From Acidobacteriota bacterium (lineage in GTDB: Bacteria > Acidobacteriota > Thermoanaerobaculia > Multivoradales > JAHZIX01), in contig JAXHTF010000047.1 of assembly GCA_034211275.1 (NCBI GenBank), positions 1 to 37,951 of the forward strand: a stretch of 37,951 bases of DNA. Reading direction: 5' to 3'. Under the pieces are notes generated by a model. It had not been told where the DNA came from, ran no database searches, and was given only the letters and a program-made list of their open reading frames with translations. Shown here piece by piece: positions 22,610 through 31,195 of this stretch; the stretch's first letter is position 1, and each line of letters starts with the position of its first letter. A program made the translations under genes and the position numbers.

Positions 22610-23803
22610 TCAAGCGCCGAAGCGGCGGAGCTCCAGCTTGGCCACCACGCTCTTGTGGACCTCGTCCGGCCCGTCGTAGATGCGGGCGGCGCGTTCTTGG
22701 GTGTAGAACCAGGAGAGCACGGTGGCGTCGGTGAGGCCGTAGGCGCCGTGGGCCTGGACGGCGCGATCGATGACTCGCATCATGACGTTGGCGACGTAGT
22801 ACTTGATGGTGGAGATGCGCCGGCGGCTGGCCCGGGAGCCGTCGCGGTCGATGTGGGCGGCGGTATCGAGGACCAGCAGCCGGGCGGCGTCGATCTCGGC
22901 GCGGCTCTCGGCGATCCAGAATTGCACCGCCTGCTTCTCCCCCAGGGTCTTGCCCGGCGCCAGCTCGCGGCTCGCCGCCCGCCGGCACAGGAGCTCCAGA
23001 CTCCGCTCGCAGATACCGATCCAGCGCATGCAATGGTGGATCCGCCCCGGCCCCAACCGCGCCTGGGCGATGGCAAAGCCCGAGCCTTCCTCCCCCAGGC
23101 AGTGATCCAGCGGCACCCGGCAGTCGTCGTAGCTGACCTCCGAATGGCTCGCCCAGCTGTCTCCGGCGTGGCCCAGCACTGGAGTGTTGCGCTCCACCCG
23201 GAAGCCGGGAGTATCCGCCGGCACCAGGATCTGACTCGCTCGCTCGTGACGCGCCGCGTCCGGATCGGTCACCGCCATGACGATGGCAAAGGAGGCACCG
23301 TCGGCGGAGCTGGTGAACCATTTGCGCCCGTTGATCACATACTCGCCGCCGTCCCGCACCGCGCGAGTCTCCATCCACACCGGATTGGAGCCGGCGCGAT
23401 CGGGCTCGGTCATGGAGAAGCAGGAGCGAATGCGGCCGTCGAGGAGAGGCTCCAGAAAGCGCTCCTTCTGCTCGTCGGTGCCAAACTCGTGCAAGATCTC
23501 CATATTCCCGGCGTCGGGAGCCTGGCAGTTGCACACGTAGTGGCCGAAGGGGCTACGCCCGAGCACCTCCGACAGATGTCCATGCTCGAGCACCGAGAGC
23601 CCCTGGCCGCCCACTTCCTTGGGCATCTGAGGCAGCCACAACCCCTGCTCCTTGGCCTTCTCCCGCAACCCCCCGAGCACCCCCTCCACCGCCGAGAAGT
23701 CCTGGCTCAGATACTCCCGCTCCAACGGCACGAGTTCCTCGTCCACCAGCTTCCGAGCCCGCTCCAAGATCTCCTGTACCCGCTTCGAAGGCGCCAAGTC
23801 CAT
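22610..23803 (-). CDS. Acyl-CoA dehydrogenase, ACAD10/11-like
   Basis: 397 residues, full length for the family, cytosolic flavoenzyme oxidising acyl-CoA to enoyl-CoA. Seen: N-terminal helical domain with LPQMPKEVGGQGLSVLEHG; middle beta domain SCFSMTEPDRAGSNP and YVINGRKWFTSSADGA; the C-terminal helical domain with ARLGPGRIHHCMRWIGICE, QAHGAYGL and ARIYDGPDEVHKSVVAKLEL. IYDGPDEVH in place of the usual YEGT is typical of the ACAD10/11 subgroup, whose bacterial members occur beside APH-like phosphotransferases (here 19899-21047). Together they would handle 4-hydroxy or odd acyl-CoA; inference from family. AGGAGG lies at good spacing before ATG 23803. Its end is 21 bp from the convergent GH-like gene. 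Confidence 0.93.
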   Translation of the reverse strand: MDLAPSKRVQEILERARKLVDEELVPLEREYLSQDFSAVEGVLGGLREKAKEQGLWLPQMPKEVGGQGLSVLEHGHLSEVLGRSPFGHYVCNCQAPDAGNMEILHEFGTDEQKERFLEPLLDGRIRSCFSMTEPDRAGSNPVWMETRAVRDGGEYVINGRKWFTSSADGASFAIVMAVTDPDAARHERASQILVPADTPGFRVERNTPVLGHAGDSWASHSEVSYDDCRVPLDHCLGEEGSGFAIAQARLGPGRIHHCMRWIGICERSLELLCRRAASRELAPGKTLGEKQAVQFWIAESRAEIDAARLLVLDTAAHIDRDGSRASRRRISTIKYYVANVMMRVIDRAVQAHGAYGLTDATVLSWFYTQERAARIYDGPDEVHKSVVAKLELRRFGA

Positions 23804-23940
23804 GCTCTATTCCTCCTGCTCACCAGCTCCGTCCGTACAGCTCCGACGAGACGGCCGGCGAGGGGTTGATGGGATTCGCCGATGGTGTCATGGGGGAGCG
23901 GGGGGAGCCAAGCTCGAGGGAGCAACGGGGAACACAAGGT

Positions 23941-23973
23941 GAGCCCGGCCAAGACGCAAGCTCAGCCGGGCTC
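23941..23973 (-). terminator. GC-rich hairpin after the M23 gene
   Basis: Arms GAGCCCGGC (23941-23949) and GCCGGGCTC (23965-23973), perfect 9 bp, 15-nt loop, 43 bp after the M23 stop. Only a weak T-rich stretch follows on the minus strand. Confidence 0.5.
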
Positions 23974-24015
23974 AGACGTGCCAAATCGATGGGAGTCGAA
24001 AGCCACCCTTGGCGG

Positions 24016-25236
24016 TCAATGGGGCGGCGAGTCGTCCGGGTAGATCGCCATCCCCGGACCGAACGCCTGATTGTCGACCGAGGCCCAGGGCGCCATCGGA
24101 TCATCGGGGTCGAGCAAACTGCGGTGGATCCCGTACGCTCCGCTGAACAGCAAGGGCCTGCCCCCGCCGCCGCTCCACGACCCGAGGTGCAGATGAAGGT
24201 GAGGACCTGTGGAGTCGCCGGAGTTGCCGACGAGCCCCAAGAAGGTGCCCTCCTCGATCTTGATTCCGGGCTGACAGATGTCCACCGGAATCTGCTCCTC
24301 CATGAAATGAGCGTAGTAGATCAACTCGTCATTCTCCTGAAGGATTGCGATCTGATTTCCACCGCCGAGGCCTCCAGGCAACATTTGCGGAGGGGAAGGA
24401 TTGTCCGGTTCCGTCCGGTCACACCACAGGACCACGCCAGTGGACAGGGCGTAGACCGGCTTGCCCCAAACTCGATAGTGGTAGTTCTGGTCCCCGAAGA
24501 CGCCAGGGTGGATCGAGCTCCACTCGCCCAGCCCCGGATCCCATCCGACCACCTTGAGGTCGTAGGCGAATCGTTGGGACGAGCTGCCTCGATGGTTCGA
24601 GCCCAGCTGATGATTCTGCCCGGTCGCCCAATACTCGCCCTCGAGAAGATCCTCCGGCCGGGCCGGGAACGGATAGTGGTGAGCCCTCGAAGGCGGTTCC
24701 CCTCCGGGTAAGCCGATCACGTTGCCGGCCAAGGGGCTTTCGTACGGCTCGAGAGGAAAGGACCGCATCAACGGCGTGGGCTCGCCTTCGAAGTAGAGCT
24801 CGACCTTCAGGAAATAGGGCGCTGCCGTCAACGAGCCCTCGAAGGGAAAGATGTACTTACGGGACTCCCCCGCTTCCAGCTCGAAGCTCACGCACTTTTC
24901 CTGGGGAAGAGAAAGCAGGTCTCGATAAAGGAATTGGTACCGCACCCGCTCGAGCCGATAGGAAACCGTCCCCAGGTTCTTCAGAAAGAGATCGAGACTG
25001 ACCAAGAATCTGGGCTGGTTCTGCTGGCTCTTGCGGGCCACGGTCTCGAAGACGAGAGACCCCTCGTCGACGGGCTCGGCACCGATGATGCTGATGGGCG
25101 GCGGAGGCAACACGATCTGCGCCGCCACCGGCGGTGCCACCGTCAGAGCACTCACGAGGAAGAGGGCTCCTCCGGCGAAACCGAACAAGAAGGTTCGGCA
25201 GATCCTGGCCATCATCGCGGACGGGAAGTACTGCAT
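24016..25236 (-). CDS. Exported M23-family metallopeptidase
   Basis: 406 residues. Signal peptide (FLFGFAGGALFLVSALTVA, cleavage near VAAQ). N-terminal ~150 residues form an Ig-like/beta part (VSLDLFLKNLGTVSYRLERV). The M23/LytM-like domain then has SNHRGSSSQRFAYDLKVVG (His and Asp zinc ligands), GKPVYALSTGVVLW, DELIYYAHF, and GNSGDSTGPHLHLHLG with the HxH ligand pair; all expected zinc residues are present. Such enzymes cut peptidoglycan cross-bridges or peptide substrates in the envelope or outside. Start ATG 25236 with AAGGAG six nt upstream; an in-frame upstream ATG at 25308 has no site and no signal peptide directly after. Divergent from the ECF sigma gene at 25435. Confidence 0.9.
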   Translation of the reverse strand: MQYFPSAMMARICRTFLFGFAGGALFLVSALTVAPPVAAQIVLPPPPISIIGAEPVDEGSLVFETVARKSQQNQPRFLVSLDLFLKNLGTVSYRLERVRYQFLYRDLLSLPQEKCVSFELEAGESRKYIFPFEGSLTAAPYFLKVELYFEGEPTPLMRSFPLEPYESPLAGNVIGLPGGEPPSRAHHYPFPARPEDLLEGEYWATGQNHQLGSNHRGSSSQRFAYDLKVVGWDPGLGEWSSIHPGVFGDQNYHYRVWGKPVYALSTGVVLWCDRTEPDNPSPPQMLPGGLGGGNQIAILQENDELIYYAHFMEEQIPVDICQPGIKIEEGTFLGLVGNSGDSTGPHLHLHLGSWSGGGGRPLLFSGAYGIHRSLLDPDDPMAPWASVDNQAFGPGMAIYPDDSPPH

Positions 25237-25434
25237 GACTGACTCCTTTCTGGACGCTCGGGGCCGAGATTCGCCTCGACCTCTGATCACGCCCCGTTCA
25301 GTCATCAACGCGCAACCAGCGCCGAAACTGGCTGATCTTGATCTTCAAGTCTTCTTGACACCCTGCCAGCCACACTGAAAGACTCAGCATCAAACATGCA
25401 ATAAAAACGTTCCTAAATACCCAAAGGCAACCCC
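25237..25434. other. Divergent intergenic region, M23 / ECF sigma
   Basis: 198 bp, AT-richer than the genes around it. Contains the inverted repeat CTTGA-TCT-TCAAG (25337-25349) and a perfect TTGACA (25355-25360) facing the sigma gene, but no good -10 at 16-18 nt. An AT-rich run (25400-25420) precedes the GTG start. Confidence 0.4.
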
Positions 25435-26028
25435 GTGCCCGACGGCCCTCCAGGCGAAATTACCGAGCTCCTCATCGAATGGCGGGGAGGCTCTCGGGAA
25501 GCGCTGGAACGGCTGATGCCGCTGGTCTACGAACAGCTCAAGGGAGTCGCCGGCCGCTCCCTGGCCCGGGAGCGGCCCGGGCATGTCTTGCAGCCCACGG
25601 CGCTGGTGCACGAGACCTATCTCAAGCTGATCGATCAAAAGCGTACGAGCTGGAAGAATCGGGCGCACTTCTTTGCCATCGCCGCCCGCATGATGCGACG
25701 CATCCTCATCGACCAGGCCCGCCGCCGCCAAGCGGACAAGCGAGGAGGCCAGGCCGTCACCCTCGCCCTCGAAGAAGCGATGGGAGTCCCCGGTGAGAAG
25801 CCTCGGGAGGTCGACGTCCTGGACCTCGATCAGGCTCTGAAAGCTCTCACCGAGCTCGATCCCCGCCAGGGGCAGGTCGTCGAGCTGCGCTTCTTCGGCG
25901 GGCTGACGCTGAAGGAAACGGCGGAGGTGCTGGAGCTTTCCGTCGCGACCGTCAAGGTGGATTGGAGGATGGCGCGGTCCTGGCTCTTCCGCGAGCTCAG
26001 CGCCTCTCCCGCCATCGGCAGTCTCTAG
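25435..26028 (+). CDS. ECF-family RNA polymerase sigma factor (Sigma70_ECF type)
   Basis: 197 residues, start GTG 25435 after a weak AAAGG. Same subgroup as the sigma gene at 5868-6437: GHVLQPTALVHETYLKL, WKNRAHFFAIAARMMRRIL, KRGGQAVTL, and region 4 VVELRFFGGLTLKETAEVL with the helix LSVATVKVDWRMARSWL. Eight bp separate its stop from the GTG of the kinase-TPR gene, and that gene's Shine-Dalgarno overlaps the sigma stop, so they are cotranscribed. In acidobacterial and planctomycete genomes such sigma factors are recurrently paired with Ser/Thr kinases, which are thought to take the part of anti-sigma factors. Target promoters not identifiable here. Confidence 0.94.
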   Translation: MPDGPPGEITELLIEWRGGSREALERLMPLVYEQLKGVAGRSLARERPGHVLQPTALVHETYLKLIDQKRTSWKNRAHFFAIAARMMRRILIDQARRRQADKRGGQAVTLALEEAMGVPGEKPREVDVLDLDQALKALTELDPRQGQVVELRFFGGLTLKETAEVLELSVATVKVDWRMARSWLFRELSASPAIGSL

Positions 26029-26036
26029 GAGCACGA

Positions 26037-28748
26037 GTGGCACCTCCGGCACCACCCTGGGAAGAGCTACGAGAGCTCTTTCGACAGGCCTTGGAACTCC
26101 CCGAGGACGAGTGGCCGACCTTCCTGGACAGCGTCCCGAAGACCGACGGCCTGCGGGCAGAGCTTCGCTCCTTGCTGGAGGCCCATCGGCGATCCGACGG
26201 TTTCCTCGAGCCCACCGCCGAAGCCGCAAGCTCGCCTTTCCCCGGACCGCGGCAGGATTCCACCGCAGGAGCCGCCAGGGGGCATCCACCTCATCGAGGC
26301 ACCGACCCCCTCGAAGGCCGGGTCCTCGGTACCTACCGGCTGGTCTACCGTCTGGAGAGCGGCGGCATGGGGTCGGTGTACCTGGCGGTCCGGGCGGACG
26401 ACGAGTACCAACAGCGGGTGGCCGTCAAGATCCTTCGGGAGGGTCGCATCTCCGACGAGCTCATCGCCCGCTTCCGCAACGAGCGGCAGATCCTGGCAGC
26501 TCTCGACCACCCTCTCGTGGCCAAACTGCTGGACGGCGGGACCACCCGCGAGGGCCTTCCCTACCTGGTCATGGAGTACATCGAGGGAGAGCCCATCGAC
26601 GAATACTGCGCCCGGCGCCAGCTTTCCCTCGGGCAGCGGATCGACCTCTTCCGGAAGGTCTGCTCCGCGGTGCAGTTCGCCCACCAGAACCTGGTGATCC
26701 ACCGAGACCTCAAGCCCGCCAACATCTTGATCACGGCCGACGGCACGCCCAAGCTGCTGGACTTCGGAATTGCCAAGCTCCTCAACCCTGAGCTCTTCGC
26801 CGCGTCCCCGGACGCGACTTCCAAGGTGCGGCTGCTGACACCCACCTACGCCAGCCCCGAGCAGATCCTGGGGCATCCGGTGTCCACCGCCGCCGACGTC
26901 TACTCTCTGGGAGTGGTGCTCTATCTTCTGCTCACCGGCAGATCGCCCTACACTTCCACCGCTGAATCCCCCACCAAGCTGGCCCGCTGGATCACCTCCG
27001 TGAAGGTGCTCAAACCCAGCGAGCGAGTCCTCCAAGACAGCAGGGAAGCCAGCGAAGCGCTTCCCTCCACCGACACCCGCTCGATCCAGCGCCGCCCGGT
27101 CACGGCGCGAAGACGAAGAATCAGCCGCAAGCTGCGCGGCGACCTGGACGCCATCGCCCTCAAGGCCCTGGCCAAGGAGCCCCGCCACCGGTATGCCTCC
27201 GTAGAGGCTCTATCCGACGATCTTGGCAGGGCCGCCGACCACTATCCGGTGCAGGCCCGGCCGGCCAACCCCTTGTACCGCTGCGCCCGGTTCCTGCGGC
27301 GCAACCGGTTGGCAACAACCTTGGCGACGGGCTTTGTGGTGGCGATCCTGGGGTTCAGCCTGCTCATGGCCCTGCAGCGGTCGGAGTTGATCCGGGAACG
27401 GGACCGGGCCGAGCAGGTCAAGACCCTCCTGATGGATCTCTTCCAGGTCTCCGATCCGCTTCTGACCAGTGCTGACCAACTCAGCGCCCGAGACATCCTC
27501 GACGAGGGGGAGCGCCGCCTGAGATCCCGCCAGACTCTGGAGCCGGAGACCCGCGCAGAGCTCCTCGACACTCTCGGAGTCATCTATCTGCGCCTGGGTG
27601 AGCTCGAGCGCGCCAACGAGATCTTGAGCTCCTCGTTGAGGATCCGCATCGCGCAATCCGGCGAACGGTCTCTCGAAACCGCGCGCACCCTCAATTTCCT
27701 GGCAGAGGCCCGCCTCGAGGAAGGCAAGTTCGAGCAGGCCATCCCGCATCTCGAGAAAGCGCTGGCCATTCGTCGGCGGGAGCTCGGACCGACCAGCCTG
27801 CAGGTCGGTGAGACGCTCAACGATCTCGCCAAGGCGATGCACTACGGCGGCGATCTGGAGGCGGCGGAGCGCCGCTATCGGGAAGCCCTGGAGATTCGGG
27901 AGACGGCCCTCTCCGGGAGTCACCCGGAGATCGCCGAGACGCTGAACAATCTGGCCATCGCCCTCTGGCAGCAGGGGAAGTCGGCGCAGGCGGAACCGCT
28001 GCACCGCAGAGCGCTGGACATGCGGCGGCGTCTGCTCGGTGCCGAGCACATCGAGGTCAGCGAGAGCCTGAACAACCTGGCAGCTCTGCTGGCCGGCCTG
28101 GGGCGCTACGAGGAGGCCCAGACCCACTACGAGCAGGCGCTGAGCCTGAGACGACAGATCCTCGGCCCCTCCCATCCGAGGGTGGGCAATACGCAGAACA
28201 ACCTGGGTGGGGTTCTGCTGGCGCGGGGGGATATCGAAGTAGCAGATCAACACTACCGGCAGGCCCTCGAGGTCTATCGAGCAAGCTTCGGCGAAACCCA
28301 CCCCCGAACGGCCCGAGTGCTGTGCAACCTGGGCCGCGTGCGGGAGCAGGCTCGGGACTTTCCGCAAGCCGAGAGGCTCTATCGGGGCGCCATCTCCACC
28401 TTCCGGCAAACGCTGCCGCCGGCCCACCCGGATCTCGCCTGGTGCCTCTGTCAGCTCGCCGGAGTCCTCATCGCCGAGCAGGACTTTGCTTCTGCGGAGC
28501 CGCTGGCCCAAGAGGCGCTGAGCATCCTGGAGCAGAAACTCCCCGCAGACCACTGGCGTCTGGCCGAAGCGCAGAGCCTGGTCGGGGTTTGCCGAGCCGC
28601 CCGGGGAGAGCGAGAGGCCGCCGAGCCCCTCCTCACCCAGAGCGTAAAGATCCTCGCCGCCAAACCCACCCACGAGGCCCAGAGCCGAGCCCGGGTCGCT
28701 GAAGCCTTCCTGGGGCCTGCCCAGCCGGCCGCCGAAGGCGAACACTAG
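26037..28748 (+). CDS. Transmembrane Ser/Thr protein kinase with TPR tail
   Basis: 903 residues. Acidic helical leader (1-95), kinase domain ~100-395: glycine loop ESGGMGSVYLA, Lys131 in VAVKIL, catalytic loop HRDLKPANIL with Asp224, DFGIAK with Asp242, YASPEQ. One membrane span at ~423-446 (LATTLATGFVVAILGFSLLM). About ten TPR units with a 42-residue period to ~885, of the kinesin-light-chain-like kind (ETLNNLAIALWQQGKSAQAE, ESLNNLAALLAGLGRYEEAQ), forming an outside or periplasmic peptide-binding solenoid. A sensor for envelope proteins that signals to the partner ECF factor is plausible; inference. Start GTG 26037 (AGGAG eight nt upstream) is preferred to an upstream ATG inside the sigma gene. 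Its TAG is part of the target site of the MITE that follows. Confidence 0.93.
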   Translation: MAPPAPPWEELRELFRQALELPEDEWPTFLDSVPKTDGLRAELRSLLEAHRRSDGFLEPTAEAASSPFPGPRQDSTAGAARGHPPHRGTDPLEGRVLGTYRLVYRLESGGMGSVYLAVRADDEYQQRVAVKILREGRISDELIARFRNERQILAALDHPLVAKLLDGGTTREGLPYLVMEYIEGEPIDEYCARRQLSLGQRIDLFRKVCSAVQFAHQNLVIHRDLKPANILITADGTPKLLDFGIAKLLNPELFAASPDATSKVRLLTPTYASPEQILGHPVSTAADVYSLGVVLYLLLTGRSPYTSTAESPTKLARWITSVKVLKPSERVLQDSREASEALPSTDTRSIQRRPVTARRRRISRKLRGDLDAIALKALAKEPRHRYASVEALSDDLGRAADHYPVQARPANPLYRCARFLRRNRLATTLATGFVVAILGFSLLMALQRSELIRERDRAEQVKTLLMDLFQVSDPLLTSADQLSARDILDEGERRLRSRQTLEPETRAELLDTLGVIYLRLGELERANEILSSSLRIRIAQSGERSLETARTLNFLAEARLEEGKFEQAIPHLEKALAIRRRELGPTSLQVGETLNDLAKAMHYGGDLEAAERRYREALEIRETALSGSHPEIAETLNNLAIALWQQGKSAQAEPLHRRALDMRRRLLGAEHIEVSESLNNLAALLAGLGRYEEAQTHYEQALSLRRQILGPSHPRVGNTQNNLGGVLLARGDIEVADQHYRQALEVYRASFGETHPRTARVLCNLGRVREQARDFPQAERLYRGAISTFRQTLPPAHPDLAWCLCQLAGVLIAEQDFASAEPLAQEALSILEQKLPADHWRLAEAQSLVGVCRAARGEREAAEPLLTQSVKILAAKPTHEAQSRARVAEAFLGPAQPAAEGEH

Positions 28749-28910
28749 GAGCTTGCTGAAAAAGTCAGTCGCAAGCGAGAACGAGAAATTTTCGAGCAGA
28801 ATCAAGGCGGAGAACCGCAGGCGATTCGGGAATCGTCGGGGTTCGACAACGAAGATTCGGCCGAAAAGAGCCGTTCGGAGCGCGACGCGGGTTTTTCAGC
28901 AAGCTCCTAG
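28745..28910. mobile_element. MITE-like palindromic element, 19-bp perfect terminal inverted repeats
   Basis: CTAGGAGCTTGCTGAAAAA (28745-28763) is the exact reverse complement of 28892-28910. The inner 128 bp also fold imperfectly back on themselves (GTCGC near each end; TTTTCG and GAATC motifs in both halves). No coding capacity. CTAG at both outer ends may be a 4-bp target duplication, though being self-complementary it can equally be part of the repeat. Left end overlaps the kinase stop codon (TAG 28746-28748). The right arm gives a transcript hairpin with a U-run and could act as a terminator. The parent transposase is not in the window. Confidence 0.8.
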
Positions 28911-29014
28911 GCGCCTCTCCACTACCTCCCACCAGCCACTTTTTCCGCTCCCTGCGCGTTTAGGGGTGAGGCGCGCCCATGCCAACACCCTTTGAACTCT
29001 CAAGGAGATCCATC

Positions 29015-29719
29015 ATGCTCGAACGTTTCGCCAGCGCTCTCCCTCGCCCCCAGCTCGACTTGCTCGTCGGCCTGGTCCTCTTAGTCCTCCTCCAGCCGGC
29101 GGCCGCTACGCCCATGGCGACTGCCGAGGAAACGTCGGCCACCGAAGAACCCACCGCCGAGTGCATTCTCGAGGTCTCTCCTCCTCCGTTGCAGCTCCAT
29201 TGGGACGAGTTCCCCACGGCGGCGGACATCGCCTACCTCGAGAACCGGACTCTTTCTCTCCGCATCCGCAACGAGAGCGACATCCCTCTCTCTACCGAGC
29301 TGTTTCTCAAGGTCCGAGCCGGAGGCCGACAGGTGCAACGGTCCGTGGGCACTCTGGAGCTAGCACCACGGGAGGAGTCGACGATGGCCGTCGATTTGTC
29401 GCTACCCGAAATCGACCTCTCAACCCTCCGATTCTCGGGACAGCTCCACCTCTATTCGCACAGCCGCGACGGCGAAGGCTCCCTCGTCGAGCACTCCTCC
29501 TCCTCCACGGTCTACTTCCACCCCGATTCTTCGAACCAGGGGCTCTGGACCTACAGACGAGAGGCCCTCGCCAGAAGCTTCGGCAACGGAGACTTCCGAG
29601 GGGAAATGCGGGCCGAGTCGCTCCAGCAACAGGTCATCGCGCTGGTGCCGGAGCTCGCGACGGGGAGCTTCGCTGCGCCGGTGGAGGCCGGAGACGGCCG
29701 TGAGACCCCGGCCCATTGA
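29015..29719 (+). CDS. Exported hypothetical protein (234 aa)
   Basis: Start ATG 29015, seven nt after AAGGAG; an in-frame ATG at 28979 lacks a site. Signal peptide or anchor (LLVGLVLLVLLQPAAATPMA). The mature part has one beta-sandwich-like domain (AECILEVSPPPLQLHWDE ... LSLRIRNESDIPLSTELFLK ... LAPREESTMAVDLSLP) resembling late-embryogenesis/Ig-like 'difference in natural vs. imposed' folds only in pattern; no family assigned. The C-terminus is charged and low in structure signals. It lies between the MITE and a metalloprotease gene and may be cotranscribed with the latter (84-bp gap). Confidence 0.65.
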   Translation: MLERFASALPRPQLDLLVGLVLLVLLQPAAATPMATAEETSATEEPTAECILEVSPPPLQLHWDEFPTAADIAYLENRTLSLRIRNESDIPLSTELFLKVRAGGRQVQRSVGTLELAPREESTMAVDLSLPEIDLSTLRFSGQLHLYSHSRDGEGSLVEHSSSSTVYFHPDSSNQGLWTYRREALARSFGNGDFRGEMRAESLQQQVIALVPELATGSFAAPVEAGDGRETPAH

Positions 29720-29803
29720 GCCGCCCTCCTCGCCACCTCACCTCGCGGCCAAGAACGCAATGGAACCCAGAACACCGATCGACCCAAGGAGATGACGAAT
29801 ATC

Positions 29804-31021
29804 ATGGCTATTGAACACACCGCAGTCCCAAAGAGATCCATCCTGGTGGTGGGACTCTTCCTCCTCCTCACCCTCGGCATCGCCTTGCCGAGCCATGCCT
29901 ACGACTACCGATTCTGCTTCCGCTGGCCGGCCTCCCTCGCGGATTCAGGGTTTGGAGAAGACTATGGGGCCAGCTCCAACGATCCCTGGAGAGCCCGGGG
30001 TGGACGAACCGCCATTGTGGCCAACGACCAGCTCCGGTGGGTGGGCAACCTGGACGCAGCCGGCTGCTCGCCGACCCTCTCGCTGCCTATCGGCACCACC
30101 TTCGACTTCTTCTTGAATACTTCCGCCGAGGTCGGCAACGGGATAAAAATCGAGGTCCGCGACGCCAACGGCGATCTCGACGCGCTGCCGATCCTCGGGG
30201 CTCAACCCACGATCCTCAGCGGCGCAACCGGCGGCGTCTACTACTACGTGACGCCCTCGACTCCCCGCACCACCATCCTGTCGGTAGCGGCCTTCGTGCT
30301 GCAGCGCTTCAACGGCGGAATCTCCCAGACCACCTTCACCCTCAATCACCGCTGCCGTCCGATCACCGGTGGCTGCTGCAATTGCTCCTCCGGCGGTGAG
30401 ATTTGGTTGAGCGACTTCGGCCAGGAACGCAAGTTCATCATCGCTCACGAGATCGGGCATCGCCTGCTCGGCAAGTGGACCGGAGGCTACGAGAACGACT
30501 GCGACTTCTCGGCCCCACCCGGCCAGCCCTGCCGAACCAGCTCGGGACATGCCCTGACCTCGATCGAATTCGTCTCCTGTGGCGCCATGGAAGGATGGGC
30601 GCACTTCGTGGCTACGGACGCCTTCAACGACCATCAAGAGGGATTCAATCCCGACGCCACCTTCGTCTATTGGAGCGGGTCGGGCCTGACGGTGGATGCG
30701 AACCGAGGGCCCATCGGCGGCGAGCAGCGATACATGGAGAACGTCTGCTCGCCTCCTTCACCACCTTCCCCCGCCTACACCGGCTTCGGCGTCGAGCTGG
30801 ACTGGCTGCGACTGTGGTGGAACTATCACACCAATCCCCCGCTCGGTGTATTGGGCACTCGACCGAGCCACTACCAGATGATGAACGAGATCGACCGGTC
30901 ATTGCCCTGGACGAACCTCGATACCTATTCCAACCTCGTCGACGGGGTTCTCGCGGAAAGCGGGATCGGCCAGCAGTACCGATTCGTCGGGCAAGCCCTG
31001 GACAACGGCTGCGCCCACTGA
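29804..31021 (+). CDS. Exported HExxH zinc metalloprotease-like protein
   Basis: 405 residues. Signal peptide (SILVVGLFLLLTLGIALP, cleavage near SHAY). The mature part opens YDYRFCFRWPASLADSGFG. The zinc motif FIIAHEIGHRLLG puts ligands at His215 and His219 with Glu216 as base. Downstream MEGWAHFVATD holds Glu263, a possible third ligand as in gluzincins. Paired cysteines around the site (GGCCNC, DCDF, QPC, SCG, NVC) suggest a disulfide-stabilised secreted enzyme. I do not recognise the exact peptidase family. Start: AAGGAG at 29786-29791 abuts an ATG at 29792 (spacing 0) and is 12 nt from ATG 29804; 29804 is chosen, but either is possible. A strong hairpin follows the stop. Confidence 0.75.
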   Translation: MAIEHTAVPKRSILVVGLFLLLTLGIALPSHAYDYRFCFRWPASLADSGFGEDYGASSNDPWRARGGRTAIVANDQLRWVGNLDAAGCSPTLSLPIGTTFDFFLNTSAEVGNGIKIEVRDANGDLDALPILGAQPTILSGATGGVYYYVTPSTPRTTILSVAAFVLQRFNGGISQTTFTLNHRCRPITGGCCNCSSGGEIWLSDFGQERKFIIAHEIGHRLLGKWTGGYENDCDFSAPPGQPCRTSSGHALTSIEFVSCGAMEGWAHFVATDAFNDHQEGFNPDATFVYWSGSGLTVDANRGPIGGEQRYMENVCSPPSPPSPAYTGFGVELDWLRLWWNYHTNPPLGVLGTRPSHYQMMNEIDRSLPWTNLDTYSNLVDGVLAESGIGQQYRFVGQALDNGCAH

Positions 31022-31035
31022 CCCCTTGGCGGCCA

Positions 31036-31061
31036 CCGGGGCGTGGATCCCCACGCCTCGG
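31036..31061 (+). terminator. Strong hairpin after the metalloprotease gene
   Basis: CCGGGGCGTGG (31036-31046) pairs with CCACGCCTCGG (31051-31061), 11 bp with one G-T pair and a 4-nt loop, 14 nt after the stop, followed by a T/C-rich stretch (CTCTTGTCTTCC). It isolates the pil genes from the gene upstream. Confidence 0.65.
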
Positions 31062-31195
31062 GGCCATCGCTCTTGTCTTCCGCACCTCGACCACATCTGC
31101 TGAGATCGACCCACCCCCACCCGCCCTTCACCCCTCCCGGGGTTGATGCTAGAATCCACGGGCCTCAGTAGAATCGATTGTGGAGAATTCGTTTT

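Noticed and set aside
31140-31195. Sigma70 promoter for pilT (TTGATG with TAGAAT)
   Set aside because: Spacing of TTGATG to the second TAGAAT is 20 nt and the first lacks a -35, so no confident call.
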